This document shows positions 1 through 10,854 of a stretch of 64,000 nucleotides of DNA, one piece after another. Both the position numbers and the translations under genes were made by a program. The stretch lies in NCBI RefSeq assembly GCF_018991925.1, contig NW_024737042.1, positions 20,921,763 to 20,985,762 on the forward strand, written 5' to 3'. The notes under the pieces were generated by a model. That model did no database searches, was not told the DNA's origin, and saw only the letters and a list, made by a program, of their open reading frames with translations. The number at the start of each line of letters is the position of its first letter. Positions within the stretch are counted from its first letter, which is position 1. Source of the DNA: Homarus americanus (taxonomy: Eukaryota; Arthropoda; Malacostraca; Decapoda; Nephropidae).

Positions 1-128
1 CTTGTGAAAGAGACTTAGGGGTACTTGTAAGCCCGGACCTACGGCCTAGAAAACAGTGCGTTAATGTAAGTAATAAGAGTGCAGATGTCTTATTGCAACT
101 GTATCTTGCGTTAGTCAGCCGCACCTCG
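1..128 (+). mobile_element. CR1-like LINE fragment, subfamily 2, ORF2 piece
   Basis: The first 128 bases match the complement of about 47,240-47,410 in the antisense CR1 copy further along, covering the part of ORF2 that reads CERDLGV and onward. About 43 bases present in that copy are missing here between GTTAATGT and GTAAGTAATAAG, so the frame is broken. The match stops abruptly near 128 and no 3' tail follows. It is a dead fragment cut by the window start. Confidence 0.8.
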
Positions 129-1235
129 ACTTCCTTTATTTTCAAGTTTTCTTCCTTGACCTTCACTAACTTGACCAGTAGTTTGGCCCTCAAAAGGGCA
201 CAGCTCTGCTCACAAGTAGCATTAGCCATTACTGACAATAGTCGTCAGTCTATGAATATCCTCTACAGTAGCATAGCATGAAGACTTTTTATTATATAGT
301 TCACAATGTGGTCAAAGCTGGTTGCTGGCTGGAGTGAAACCCACGAGTTTATAGGTTAGAAGGTCTCAGAGATATACAAGACTGAGTCTAGAATATAAAT
401 TAGTTTTTCAAATGTTGTGTTCAGCGGGGGAGTCTTTTTTTTTTCGGGAAGTTTCCATAAATGTTCATGACATAATGGTGGAAGGGAGCATGGGTAAAGG
501 AGGGTTTAAGGAAGAAGATTTGAGAAATGGGTCAGGGTAGGAGATTGAAGAATGAAGGCATAAGGAGGGAGTGAGAGATGAGAAGGGACATAAGAGAAGG
601 GAGAAAGATGGGATGAAGAGAGAGAAAGAGATAGAGAGAGAGAGAGAGAGAGTAGGGAATGGGGGACTAGAAGAGGGAGGGGTAAGTAGGAAAGGGGATG
701 GAAAATGGAAGGGTAGGACGGTGCACGGTTGAGAGCTATGACAGGGTCGTGACTGGCTGCACCTGCCCAATTACACCTTTACTGCCAGAATAATTAATGA
801 CTCAAGGTAAATCATTGAGAAACTTGGCCATAGGCAACTTTGAGTTAAGATTTAGCACATATATACATCGACCCACAGCCATTGGTACCACACACCCCTT
901 GGTTATCGACATGGTATTTGGTCGTTCTGATATACGACTATCCTTCCTCTCCATTCATCAGGATAATTGTTTGCACAGTGTGTGTGTGTGTGGAATCGAA
1001 CATAAAACAAAATTATAACGAACCATCTACTGATTTTTAGCTTCGACAGCCACAGAAAGTGGAAAAATTCCACTCACAGTCCATGTTATGGATTATCTGA
1101 GAAGAAACACCCATACTCTTCGTCTTCTCAGGGCTCCGAGGATTGAAAATAAATTAAACGAATATGAAATTACCCTTCGAATTCTGACACACTCTAACCA
1201 CTTCACTTTCTAAATAAATGAAAAATAATTCATAC
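129..1235. other. No gene seen; purine-rich low-complexity stretch
   Basis: No recognisable gene. Positions 465-760 are strongly purine-rich on the + strand, with a (GA)n core, and 974-992 is a short (TG)n run. Open frames here follow from base composition and show no domain. Confidence 0.7.
617..653. repeat. (GA)n microsatellite
   Basis: A GA dinucleotide run, with slightly interrupted ends, sits inside a longer purine-only tract. Confidence 0.9.
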
Positions 1236-1528
1236 TCAGATTATAAGTGGAAGGCAGGGCTAAACAAAGGGGACATTACAAAGGTACTCAAACTATCCAA
1301 CCAGGAGCGAACTCGTAACAATGGTTTTAAATTAGACAAATTTAGATTTAGACGTGAAATAGGTAAACACTGGTTTGGATACAGAGTAGTGGATGAATGG
1401 AACAAGTTACCAAATATCATCATTAACTCGAATACGTTGAATAGGGGTTGGGTGTAAACGGGACTGCCCAGTATGGGCCAATAGACCCGCTGCACTCTGC
1501 ACTTTCCTCCATTCTTATGTTCTTATCA
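1236..1528 (+). mobile_element. CR1-like LINE 3' end, 5'-truncated
   Basis: This encodes the C-terminal tail of CR1 ORF2 (KWKAGLNKGDITKVLKLSNQ, then VVDEWNKLPN) and ends with the family 3' UTR (GGGACTGCCCAGTATGGGCC) and the tail ATTCTTATGTTCTTAT. Compared with the copy at 17,940-18,265 it lacks a short block just before the final RGWV codons. The 5' truncation is typical of LINE insertion by incomplete reverse transcription. Confidence 0.85.
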
Positions 1529-1591
1529 CTTTATGTATGATTGTAGAGAGCGGCGTTGATGGGCATGAGAAGCGTGGCAATATACCAGGGA

Positions 1592-1779
1592 GGGTGCTAC
1601 TATAGTATGCAGTCTACCGAACTGGAGCTACTAGGTTAGGTTAGGTTAGGTTAAGATATATTAGATTACGTTAGGGTTGGTTAATTGATGCTATAGTGTA
1701 AGTATTCCGGTAGACCAATTCCAGCTCGGTATAACCGCATCCAACTCGGTAGACCGCATTTTAAACTGTAGTAGCACCC
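1592..1779. mobile_element. MITE-like element with internal TTAGG repeats
   Basis: A 188-bp element begins GGGTGCTACTATAGT and ends with the imperfect reverse complement ACTGTAGTAGCACCC. The inverted similarity runs about 35 bp inward and includes TCTACCGA. The same 6-mer CAGGGA lies directly outside both ends (1586-1591 and 1780-1785), which fits a target-site duplication. The interior holds several TTAGG units (about 1634-1660). It has no coding capacity, so it would be a non-autonomous DNA transposon of unknown superfamily. Confidence 0.7.
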
Positions 1780-1785
1780 CAGGGA

Positions 1786-3694
1786 GCGTCTGCTTAAAAT
1801 AGGTCTTTCAATAATAATATTTATTTAGAAATTAAAATTGTCCGTGTTCATTAATGCACAACCGCTGCAGCAAGCCATATTCTGCTAACAATATGCAGCA
1901 ATAATCTCCTCCTAGCTTATAATGTTGGTTCTGGTCGTCATAAACAACGAAAAAAGGCATCAGAAGATCCAAGCCTCACCAGACGTTGAATCTAAGTATA
2001 ACGTTAAGTTTGTTTAAGGGAAATATTAATCTTCAGAACAAGCATCACTAGAGTGTCTTACAGCTTCACCAGGTTGAGGGGCCGCATTTTATGTAGAAGA
2101 GATACACCAGTCTTAGCTGGTTGTCAGCTCATAGTGGAACATGAGTCTCAGCTGTCAGCCACAAGCTTACCTGATTTAAACGTAACATGGTAAGGTGTTC
2201 GATTTTCTCTAATTACTTGATTTAGTGGTGGTATTTTGTTCGATGTGTTAGCGGTTTTCTTTTAGTCAGTAGAAAGTTTCCTTATGGTAGTTTGTCAGGC
2301 TGTAATCAGTTGGAACACTACAAGGCCCCATTCCGCTAAAGCAGTTATGGAAAAAAGTAAAACAATCACATGAGAGGAAGTGGTGGAGTGTGTCAAGTCC
2401 TTGAGGCGCCCTATAATCCCCATCATCTGCGGATTAAAATTGAGGTGTCAACCAGACCTCTATACGGCCACCTGCGCCCTGCCTCATAGCTTCCGTATAT
2501 GAACATTCATTTCGTATCATCACAGTACAGTATCTCAAGGTTACATCATTCCTCTTATAATACACACAATGAATAACAATATACCGTAAAGAGAGAGAGA
2601 GAGAGGTTGAAACAAATAAAATACATAGAGATACACAAGTACAGTAGTAGGTAGTATCAGGTAAAGAGAAGAATGAGAGATTAAATAAAAGTCTCCTGAA
2701 CTGCCGTGTCGCGCCAGTTTTGAGGTAATAGTCGGAGCAAGAGGATACACAATATTATTTTAAGGCTCGGAGTCCAAGAGGCTAGTGTTTAAGGTTAATG
2801 GGGACGGCAAGAGGTGACCGACTCTCAAGTGTTAACGGAGGTGACGCGTGATACTGGTGACAGGGTCTCTTTTGTCAGTCCATGAACACCGGTCCTTCGG
2901 TAGCCCAGTACCAGCACACCACCACCGCCACCACCAACTTCGCCAGCAGCATCCTCATACTTATTATCATGCATTAATTGAGAGACGAAAACAAGACGTG
3001 TGTTGATAGTATTGTACAGTGCACACCTTAACCTGCACCAGCAAACAAGTATTTCTTTATCTTATAATATTACACTGCCAATCAAGCTACTCAGCACTCT
3101 TAAGCTTCACGGTTAGGTGGAAGCGAACATTTTAAGCTGATGATATTAAAGTCATGTCTATTTGTATCTTAGTAAAAGCACAACATTTATGATACTGTTA
3201 TCATAAGTTTGTCTAATTATATTTTTCTGATTCCGATTTTGATTACTAGTGAAAGCAGATACTTGGCCGGTTAATATCCCAGGTACTGTAGTGACAAAGG
3301 TCAACAGGATGAGCAACACGAATAACATAAATAACATGAAAACAAGTAGACGAAGACGGAGTGAATCCAGTAAGAAAGTCACAGAAAATTTATAAAAAAT
3401 AAAGTTAAAATTAACCTATCCTAACCTTAACTACACATTTTATGTTTCATTACCATACTTTGTTTAAGATGTTCAATAAAATGTTATTTTTTTTACACAT
3501 ACGTGTATTAACAACTGACTTAATTTCTTTTATTGTACAGTATGTATTTTTTATGGTGTTTAAATTAAATGTGATATTTTTACTGTGATTTTTTTTCTTA
3601 GCCGAAATTGTGACTATTTTTCTGTGACTTTATTTCCGTTTACCGACAGAGTAAACTATTTTTTTTGTAACTTTTTACATGAAGTTATTTATAA
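1786..3694. other. No gene seen
   Basis: About 1.9 kb without a recognisable gene or repeat family. It holds a short (GA)n at 2589-2606 and an AT-rich, T-run-rich end (3,400-3,680). Short open frames lack domains. Confidence 0.6.
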
Positions 3695-5445
3695 CTCAGC
3701 TCAAATAACAATGACTCCAAATGGATAAATAATTGTTTAAAGAATATTATTGGACAAAGAAAGGCTATAGGTAGGAGATAAAATCGTGGTGAGTTTACCT
3801 CTGAGATTATTGTAAGGTATTGAGATATGAAAAGCAAAGAGGAATAATGAACTGAAGGTAGCAAGGGAGGCGACATAAAACCCCAAAGGATTCTTCGAAA
3901 TGTATCAAACTAAATCAGACAAGATTGGTCAAATGCAGTCAGGTACCGGCGAGCTAATAAATAACGCTGGACAAATGAGCAACAACCTGAGATAATAGTG
4001 ACTATTTATGATTTTAATAGACAAATCGAAAAAACAAAACCTAATAAGTCACCAGGTACCGATAAGATAATTGCACAATTGTTTAACACGTCATTAAAAG
4101 CGGGTGTAGTACCAGAATCTTGGAGGATAGCAAATGTGATACCGATTTTCAAGAAGGAAGATAGATCACTATCCTCTAACTACCACCCAATAATTTCAAA
4201 CTCTATTCGAAATCACCTGGAGAAGCACAAGTTGGTCAATGATTCCCAACATGGCTTCACAAGTGGGTGTTCACGTCTGACAAATCTATTAATATTCCTT
4301 TCCACTGTTTTCGAATCAGTGGATGACGGACACGATTATGATGTGGTATTCTTCGACTTCAGAAAAGCCTTCAACAGAGTCCCCCACGAAAGACTAATAC
4401 GAAAAGTGGAGGCTCGTGGAATTGAAGGAGATATTCTAAAGTGGATTAGGGCGTGGTTACACGACAGGAAACAATAAGTAAGCATTAACAGCACATAATC
4501 CGATTGGGGTAACGTCACTAGTGGAGTGCCCTAAGGCTTTGTACTTGAACCATTACTATTTATCGTATACATAAGCGACATAGGTATAGGCATAGACAGC
4601 AACATAAGTAAATTTGCTGACTACACTAAAATAGGGCGTGTAATTAAATCTGACTAGGACTAAGCAAAACTACAGAAAAATCTAAAAAAAATCTTCACAT
4701 GGTCTGAAAAATGATAGCTGAAACTTAATATAGACAATTGCAAAGTACTAAGTCGAGGAGATGTAAACAGAGAAACCAGATATCAGATGAACAATGTTGT
4801 TCTAGAGAAATCCGACTGTGAGAAAAACATAGGAGTAATGATAAAAAGGAATTTTAAACCAAGACATCAATATGCATTTGCTCGAAACAAGGCTAATAGA
4901 GTACTTGGGTTCATACAAATGAGTGTTAGTTACAAGATTAGCGAGACCTCACTTGGATTATGTTGTTCAGTTCTGGTCACCGTACTACAGAATGGATTTA
5001 AAATCTATATAAAGAATTCAGAAGAGAATGACATGACTAATCCCGGGCATTAGGAACCTTGAGTACAGAGACAGGTTAAAGCATCTTAACTTGCACTCCC
5101 TCGAGAGACGTAGAGTGAGGATCGATATGATCTAGGTATATAAATGGAAGTCAGGGTTAAACGAAGTTGATATAACAAAGGTACTCAAACTATCCAACCA
5201 GGAGCAAATTCAGCAATTGTTTTAAATTATAAAAATTTAGGTATAGGCGCGGGATAGGTAAACATTGGTTTGGAAATAGAGTAGTGGATGAGTGGAACAA
5301 ATTACCAAACATCCTTAATAACTCGAATACGCTGGATTGCGTCAAATTTAAATTGGGTGGATATATGATAGACAGGGATTGGGCGTAAACGGGACGGTCC
5401 AGTATGGGCCTATAGGCCCGTTGCAGTTTCCTTCATTCTTATGTT
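3695..5445 (+). mobile_element. Degenerate CR1-like LINE, second half of ORF2 plus 3' end
   Basis: This aligns by eye with about 16,260-18,265 of the better CR1 copy. It begins at the linker before the reverse transcriptase (AATGACTCCAAATGGATAAA), and the finger/palm region is partly readable at 3,998-4,477 (NKSPGTD, VIPIFKKEDRS, DSQHGFTSG, DVVFFDFRKAFNRVP). The catalytic box at about 4,617 reads FADYT instead of FADDT. Several stops, frameshifts and a missing block after the YHPII motif make it a pseudogene. It ends in the family 3' UTR and a decayed TTCTTATG tail near 5,445. Confidence 0.85.
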
Positions 5446-5486
5446 AATTTGTTCTTATAAGATAATCTGAGTATGACTCTGCTCAT

Positions 5487-5749
<263 letters not shown>

Positions 5750-6046
5750 TATGTCACTACCATTATCGGTAATAATTCTCAGAAACTTGTATGTTTATAT
5801 TTCTCACGGAACTGGGTATAAGAGAACTCACTAGCTACGGTAGTCCCTGTGTAATTTCAAATCCTTTTTTCTTCCATTAATTTTCATGTCACAACACTTG
5901 GTTATGTTTTCACCTCTCCAACTACGGTGTCAAATTATAACGTCACGATTTTTCGAAATTCATGATGATAGCATTCAGATCTCCTAACTCACCTTCCCAT
6001 TTGAGATGAGGGAGGTAAACACAATATCTCTGTTAATCTGAGATAT

Positions 6047-6101
<55 letters not shown>

Positions 6102-6774
6102 ATCCTTCATTCCCTTCCCCTCACCCTCCTTCCCATCTTGAACCTCACATAAACCGCGTCTGGCAATAAAACACCAGGATCAAGATTGCCAAAAGATCCA
6201 AAGATTTAAATTTCCCTCAAATAAGGACATACGAATAGATACCACGCTTACAAATAAAAAAAAAATATGTTCCAGAATGGCGATTAAATTGCTCGAAGAT
6301 TCTACGGTAATTAAATTTTGAAGAAGGAATGCATCTGATTAGACTATACATGCAGGCTACTGATAGAATCTAAAATAATTTCCAAGTTACACTGAGGCTT
6401 TATCGCTTATGTATCTCTCAGAAGGTGAAAGGAAGAAAAAATGACGTGCGGGTCCTTTGAGGGTCCAGTCGTAGACCATTGTAGCCCTAGGCCTATATAA
6501 TCACCGAAATAATTACTTATATAATTACTTAACTACCCTAGCCCATTTATCTTTTCTTTTATAGCCATATAATGTGATGTGACCAGGCGTGTAATAATAT
6601 GCTAAAGCGACCACTCCATGAAGAGCTCGAGAAAATGATAGATCTATCTGATTTTATGGCTGGATGTAAAACTGCCTAGTAGAGTCATTATGGCTGTTGG
6701 TGGGGCTGTTATTGGGTTACTTTAGTGTGTGAAGGAGAGAAAGAGAGAGAAAGAGAGAGGCGCTCCAACAAGAA
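5750..6774. other. No gene seen; (CT)n at 6046-6099
   Basis: No recognisable gene. A 50-bp (CT)n run lies at 6046-6099 and a short GA-rich run at 6733-6760. The rest looks like ordinary AT-rich intergenic DNA. Confidence 0.6.
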
Positions 6775-6932
6775 CAAGAGTATTTCTCTTTTGTACTCTT
6801 TATAATTCATCTTCACCTGGTTTAACGTCTCCTCGTCTCTGGTCAGTACTATTCAAGAGTATTTCTCTTTTGTACTCTTTATAATTCATCTTCACCTGGT
6901 TTAACGTCTCCTCGTCTCTGGTCAGTACTATT
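6775..6932. repeat. Tandem duplication of a 79-bp unit
   Basis: The block starting CAAGAGTATTTCTC and ending GTCAGTACTATT occurs twice head to tail (6775-6853 and 6854-6932). By eye the copies are identical, so the duplication is recent or is an assembly slip. The unit has no evident coding content. Confidence 0.9.
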
Positions 6933-7029
6933 AGAGGTAATCATAATGACGTACTCAGCGATGTTGTTTATGAAATCGATGAAACATTTCAGATAAGTCA
7001 TTAAGTGAAGTGTCCTATTGTATACTACA

Positions 7030-7272
7030 ATGCATAGCAAGAGAAAATTTACTATTCTATTAACATTCTTTTCAGCTGTTTTCAAATCAGTGGACGAGAG
7101 GCACAACTATGATGTGGTATATCTTGACTTTAGCAAAGTCTTCGACAGAGTCACCCACGAAAGACTAATAAGAAAGGTGGGGCTCATGGCATTGGAGGAG
7201 ATATTCTAAAAGGATTAGTGCGTGATTACAGGACAGGAAACAGCGAGTAAGCATTAACGGCACTAAATCCGA
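7030..7272 (+). mobile_element. CR1-like LINE fragment, RT palm, left of an insertion
   Basis: This matches about 17,055-17,280 of the CR1 copy and encodes part of the reverse-transcriptase palm (YDVVYLDFSKVFDRVTHERL, then RKV). It runs to CACTAAATCCGA, where a foreign 776-bp block interrupts it. CR1 sequence resumes at 8,054 with TTGGAGTAAC. Frameshifts are present. Confidence 0.8.
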
Positions 7273-8048
7273 TGTAAAGGCCTGGGACTTAGGGATAGAA
7301 ATCCTTTACCAGACTAATCAGGATCTTAATAAAGGAAAGTCAAGGACCATGGTTTACTGAGGAATAACAAACAACCGTTTGAGATTGACATCTCTTGATT
7401 ATAAGAAATATAACACAAAACTCTGACACTACTCAACAAACATCAAGTAACAATTACGAGAGTCAAACAATTAATGCAATCAACAGTTAATGGAGTCAAA
7501 CACTTAAGGGAAGCAAACAATTAATGGAATCAAACAATTAATGGAATCAAACAACTGATAGAATCAAACAATGAAAGGGGAGTCAGCAATTAAAGGAATC
7601 AACAACAAAAGAATCAAACAATGAACAGATATTTCCTACGACAGTGGCCCTGGGGAAGGTTCCAGAACACAGTGATCCACTCTCAGGGGGAAGCGTCCGT
7701 TCAACTCCTCACTTGAGCGACAGCGGCCGATTTCTTGATACAGCAGACGAAACACCGGGGCACAGACGGTGGAGAGGAGCTGGCGGCCGTGGCGGCAGGG
7801 GTAGTGGCTTGGGGTAGGTGCCCAGAGATGAACAGACAAATTGTGAAGGTCTGGGAAAACAGCCCACGAGTCCAGGACCTATGATGAGATCACAGCCAGA
7901 ATTTGACGAACAGTGGGTAGATAGATAGTGACTGTATGACGGCTGGGATGAATCTGCCGGTGACACAGGTAACAGAGAACCTCTTCACCTCCGTCCAACA
8001 AGAGAGTTAGCAGCGGTAACGAGCAGGAAGATCGTTTCCGCCCTTACA
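7273..8048. mobile_element. Probable solo LTR inserted in CR1
   Basis: A 776-bp block begins TGTAAAGGCC and ends GCCCTTACA, giving the TG...CA ends and short inverted ends usual for LTRs. The flanks TCCGA (7268-7272) and TCTGA (8049-8053) look like a 5-bp target duplication with one change, and joining the flanks restores the CR1 sequence. No coding domain is visible. Inside, 7,440-7,620 is a minisatellite of units resembling ATGGAATCAAACAATTA. A non-autonomous DNA element with short TIRs is the alternative. Confidence 0.55.
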
Positions 8049-8053
8049 TCTGA

Positions 8054-8226
8054 TTGGAGTAACGAGTGGAACAAGTTACCAAATATCATCATTAACTCGA
8101 GTATGCTGGATAGCTTCAAACATAGGTTGGATGGATATATGAGCAATAGGGGTTGGGTGTAAATGGGGCTGCCTAGTATGGGCCAATAGGCGTGCTGCAA
8201 TTTCCTTCGTTCTTATGTTCTTATGT
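8054..8226 (+). mobile_element. CR1-like LINE 3' end, right of the insertion
   Basis: This continues the interrupted CR1 copy after a further internal deletion. It goes straight from TTGGAGTAACG to GAGTGGAACAAGTTACCAAA, then through the ORF2 C-terminus (DSFKHRLD-like) and the 3' UTR to GTTCTTATGTTCTTATGTTA. Confidence 0.8.
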
Positions 8227-8385
8227 TAGGTTAAGTTAGGTTAGGTCAGATTAGGTTAGCTTAGGTAAGGTTAGGTTAGCTTAGGTCAGGTTAGGGACCA
8301 TAAGGATAGGTTAGGTTAGGTTAGGTCAAGTTAGGTTAGGTTAAATTGAAGATAACTTTGTAGACCGCACGCTAAAGGAGCACCC
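8222..8385. mobile_element. Second, 5'-eroded TTAGG-containing MITE copy
   Basis: About 130 bp of degenerate TTAGG/TTAGC/TCAGG units is followed by TGTAGACCGCACGCTAAAGG and AGCACCCT. This resembles the right end of the element at 1592-1779 (GGTAGACCGCATTTTAAACT...AGCACCC). The left inverted repeat is not visible because CR1 sequence directly precedes it. Confidence 0.5.
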
Positions 8386-8545
8386 TAAGTCTAATGTCTC
8401 ATGTGATACCTGTGATGTTAATTGTATTTAAATCTTATTGGTGACGAACGTAGCTAGTGATGGTGGTGTTGATGGAAGTGATCAAAAAACAGTGAATATT
8501 AAAGAGTAAAAGTAATAAATTAAAAAATTCATATTTATTATTTAT

Positions 8546-8632
8546 CCTGGGGGATTTTGTTCTAAGGGGCTTTTGTCCCAGAGAGATTTTGTCCGAAGCT
8601 TTTGTCTTAGGGGGCTTTTGTCCTATACTCAG
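8546..8632. repeat. Short degenerate minisatellite
   Basis: Units resembling GGGGCTTTTGTCC(TA) of about 20 bp repeat four to five times with changes (GATTTTGTTC, GGCTTTTGTCCC, GATTTTGTCCG, GCTTTTGTC). Confidence 0.6.
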
Positions 8633-8639
8633 GGAAGTC

Positions 8640-9198
8640 ACACATGACGACCTCCTCCCCTCCTCAAGCCCACCCACACCACAATACCACTGAACTAGAA
8701 CACCAACATCAACTCCACATCCACAGTCACCTGTCACTATACCTTCTTCTTTTTAGGCTGTTTGAATACTCTGACATTTACATAAATTATCAGAGATTAA
8801 ACACCGATTTCACCTACACCTTGAAAATTTAAAACCAAGGATTCTAACATCTTCCTTCCTCACCATATTACTCATAACTTTCACATAAAATCTCAAAGAT
8901 CTGTCTCCCACTTTCACTGTAAACTTCTACAGCGATACACTCATCCTTCCATGCTACGAGTACGTTGATATTTTCAAGAACAAAGACTCAAAACTCTTCC
9001 TCTCCAACTCGCTCCATTTATCTGTGACATAAAAGCTCGAAGACTTTACCTTCACCGTTCTCCAAACATCACTATCACTAACCTACCTTCCGTTCTTCAT
9101 ATATTTATTGTGATGGTGTGGCCATCTCTACTCCTACAACTTACTTCCAACCTCCCTTTTCCTCTTCCATTGACCATTATTCACCCGTTACTTGTTTA
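8640..9198. other. No gene seen
   Basis: About 560 bp with no recognisable gene, LINE or transposon sequence. Confidence 0.5.
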
Positions 9199-9199
9199 T

Positions 9200-9504
<305 letters not shown>

Positions 9505-9606
9505 ATATTCATCATTCTATACTTACCCCCAAAAGATGAGAATTACACGAAAGCGCTTGGGAATTTTGTGTCTTTGTGGATTGCGCTCACCTACATTGAT
9601 TTATTT

Positions 9607-9736
<130 letters not shown>

Positions 9737-9739
9737 CAT

Positions 9740-10854
9740 AGGGCCTAAAGGGGCCCCACAATGGTGACTTACCCTAGGCCCTGCACTCCTATCTGGACGG
9801 CTCTGATAATCGGTTTTTGTAACTTCATAAACCATAGACATATTTTTCATCCGATTATTGTGATTCACTGACCCAAATAAAAGGGGCTTGACATAAAAGA
9901 AGGCCGACGTGTAGCTGTTTATGGTATGTATGACCTCAACAGCAAATTATCTATTCTACTACAAAATCACTCCCCCACCCCCAGGCTAATTTAATAAATA
10001 TAATTTATCAAATATCCTTTTTTTACTTCTAAAGACAGCCACTAGAAGCCACGTCTGTCGATAAATATGTCTTGATAAAGAACTAATACGTTCTTCTAAT
10101 AGAAAACCCGATATTTCCTAAAATAGTAAGGCAAGATACAGCCACCTGGCCATGTAAGAAGCAGCGTTCCTTAGATAACAAAAGGTATCGCCAACTCCCA
10201 GGTAATGATAGATATTAACCGGTTTAAACACAACACATGCCATGAAGTTGGTCGATAATAACTAGTAAACAAAATGACAAAAAGAAGACTGTGTCAGCGG
10301 GAGATAAGAACATGACACACAGACACACATGAGATTCAACAGGTGGTGGGGGGGGGGGTCTCAATTTGTGACCCAGTATCGAGGAGCATCCTGATAAAAG
10401 GAAACATTTTTACTTTAACAAATATAGGATGGTACTTGGATGTTAATTAGTAGTTCACCGTTGTTTTCCCTATATTTCACTCTCTTTAACCAAACCTTTG
10501 TCATCAAATTTTCCCCTATTATCATTCATAACCTTATTTCCTAATTGTAATATGCTTGCTTATCAAAGAAACATAAAATAATTTTTCACTTACCTTTACT
10601 TTCACTCCCGCTTCCAACATATCCATTCTTATTTCCTAAAGATAAACTTCCTATACTCTCCAACAAAAGATCTTTCTATACACACTCTCACTCTCTCCCT
10701 AACATATAAGAACATAGGGATGAAGGAACCTGCAGTAGCTCTGTTTACACACAGCCTTTAATACTCATATATCTGTTCAACCTTTATGTGTAGCTTCCCA
10801 GGGAGCTTGTATAAATGGTGGTCTTCGGTAACATGTTCCACTCATCCAAATTTT
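9740..10854. other. No gene seen; CR1 tail scrap at 10,704-10,745
   Basis: No gene recognised. A G-run lies at 10,344-10,357. The short piece ATAAGAACATAGGGATGAAG with CCTGCAGTAGCT (about 10,704-10,745) is the antisense extreme 3' end of a CR1 copy. Confidence 0.55.

Noticed and set aside
465..770. 101-codon antisense serine/proline-rich frame
   Set aside because: A product of the purine-only tract on the + strand; no domain.
1634..1660. Telomere or chromosome end
   Set aside because: Only a few TTAGG units inside a 188-bp inverted-repeat element, with ordinary sequence on both sides.
7636..7966. Antisense proline/serine-rich frames of 67 and 85 codons
   Set aside because: They lie inside the solo-LTR-like block, overlap each other in different frames, and show no domain.
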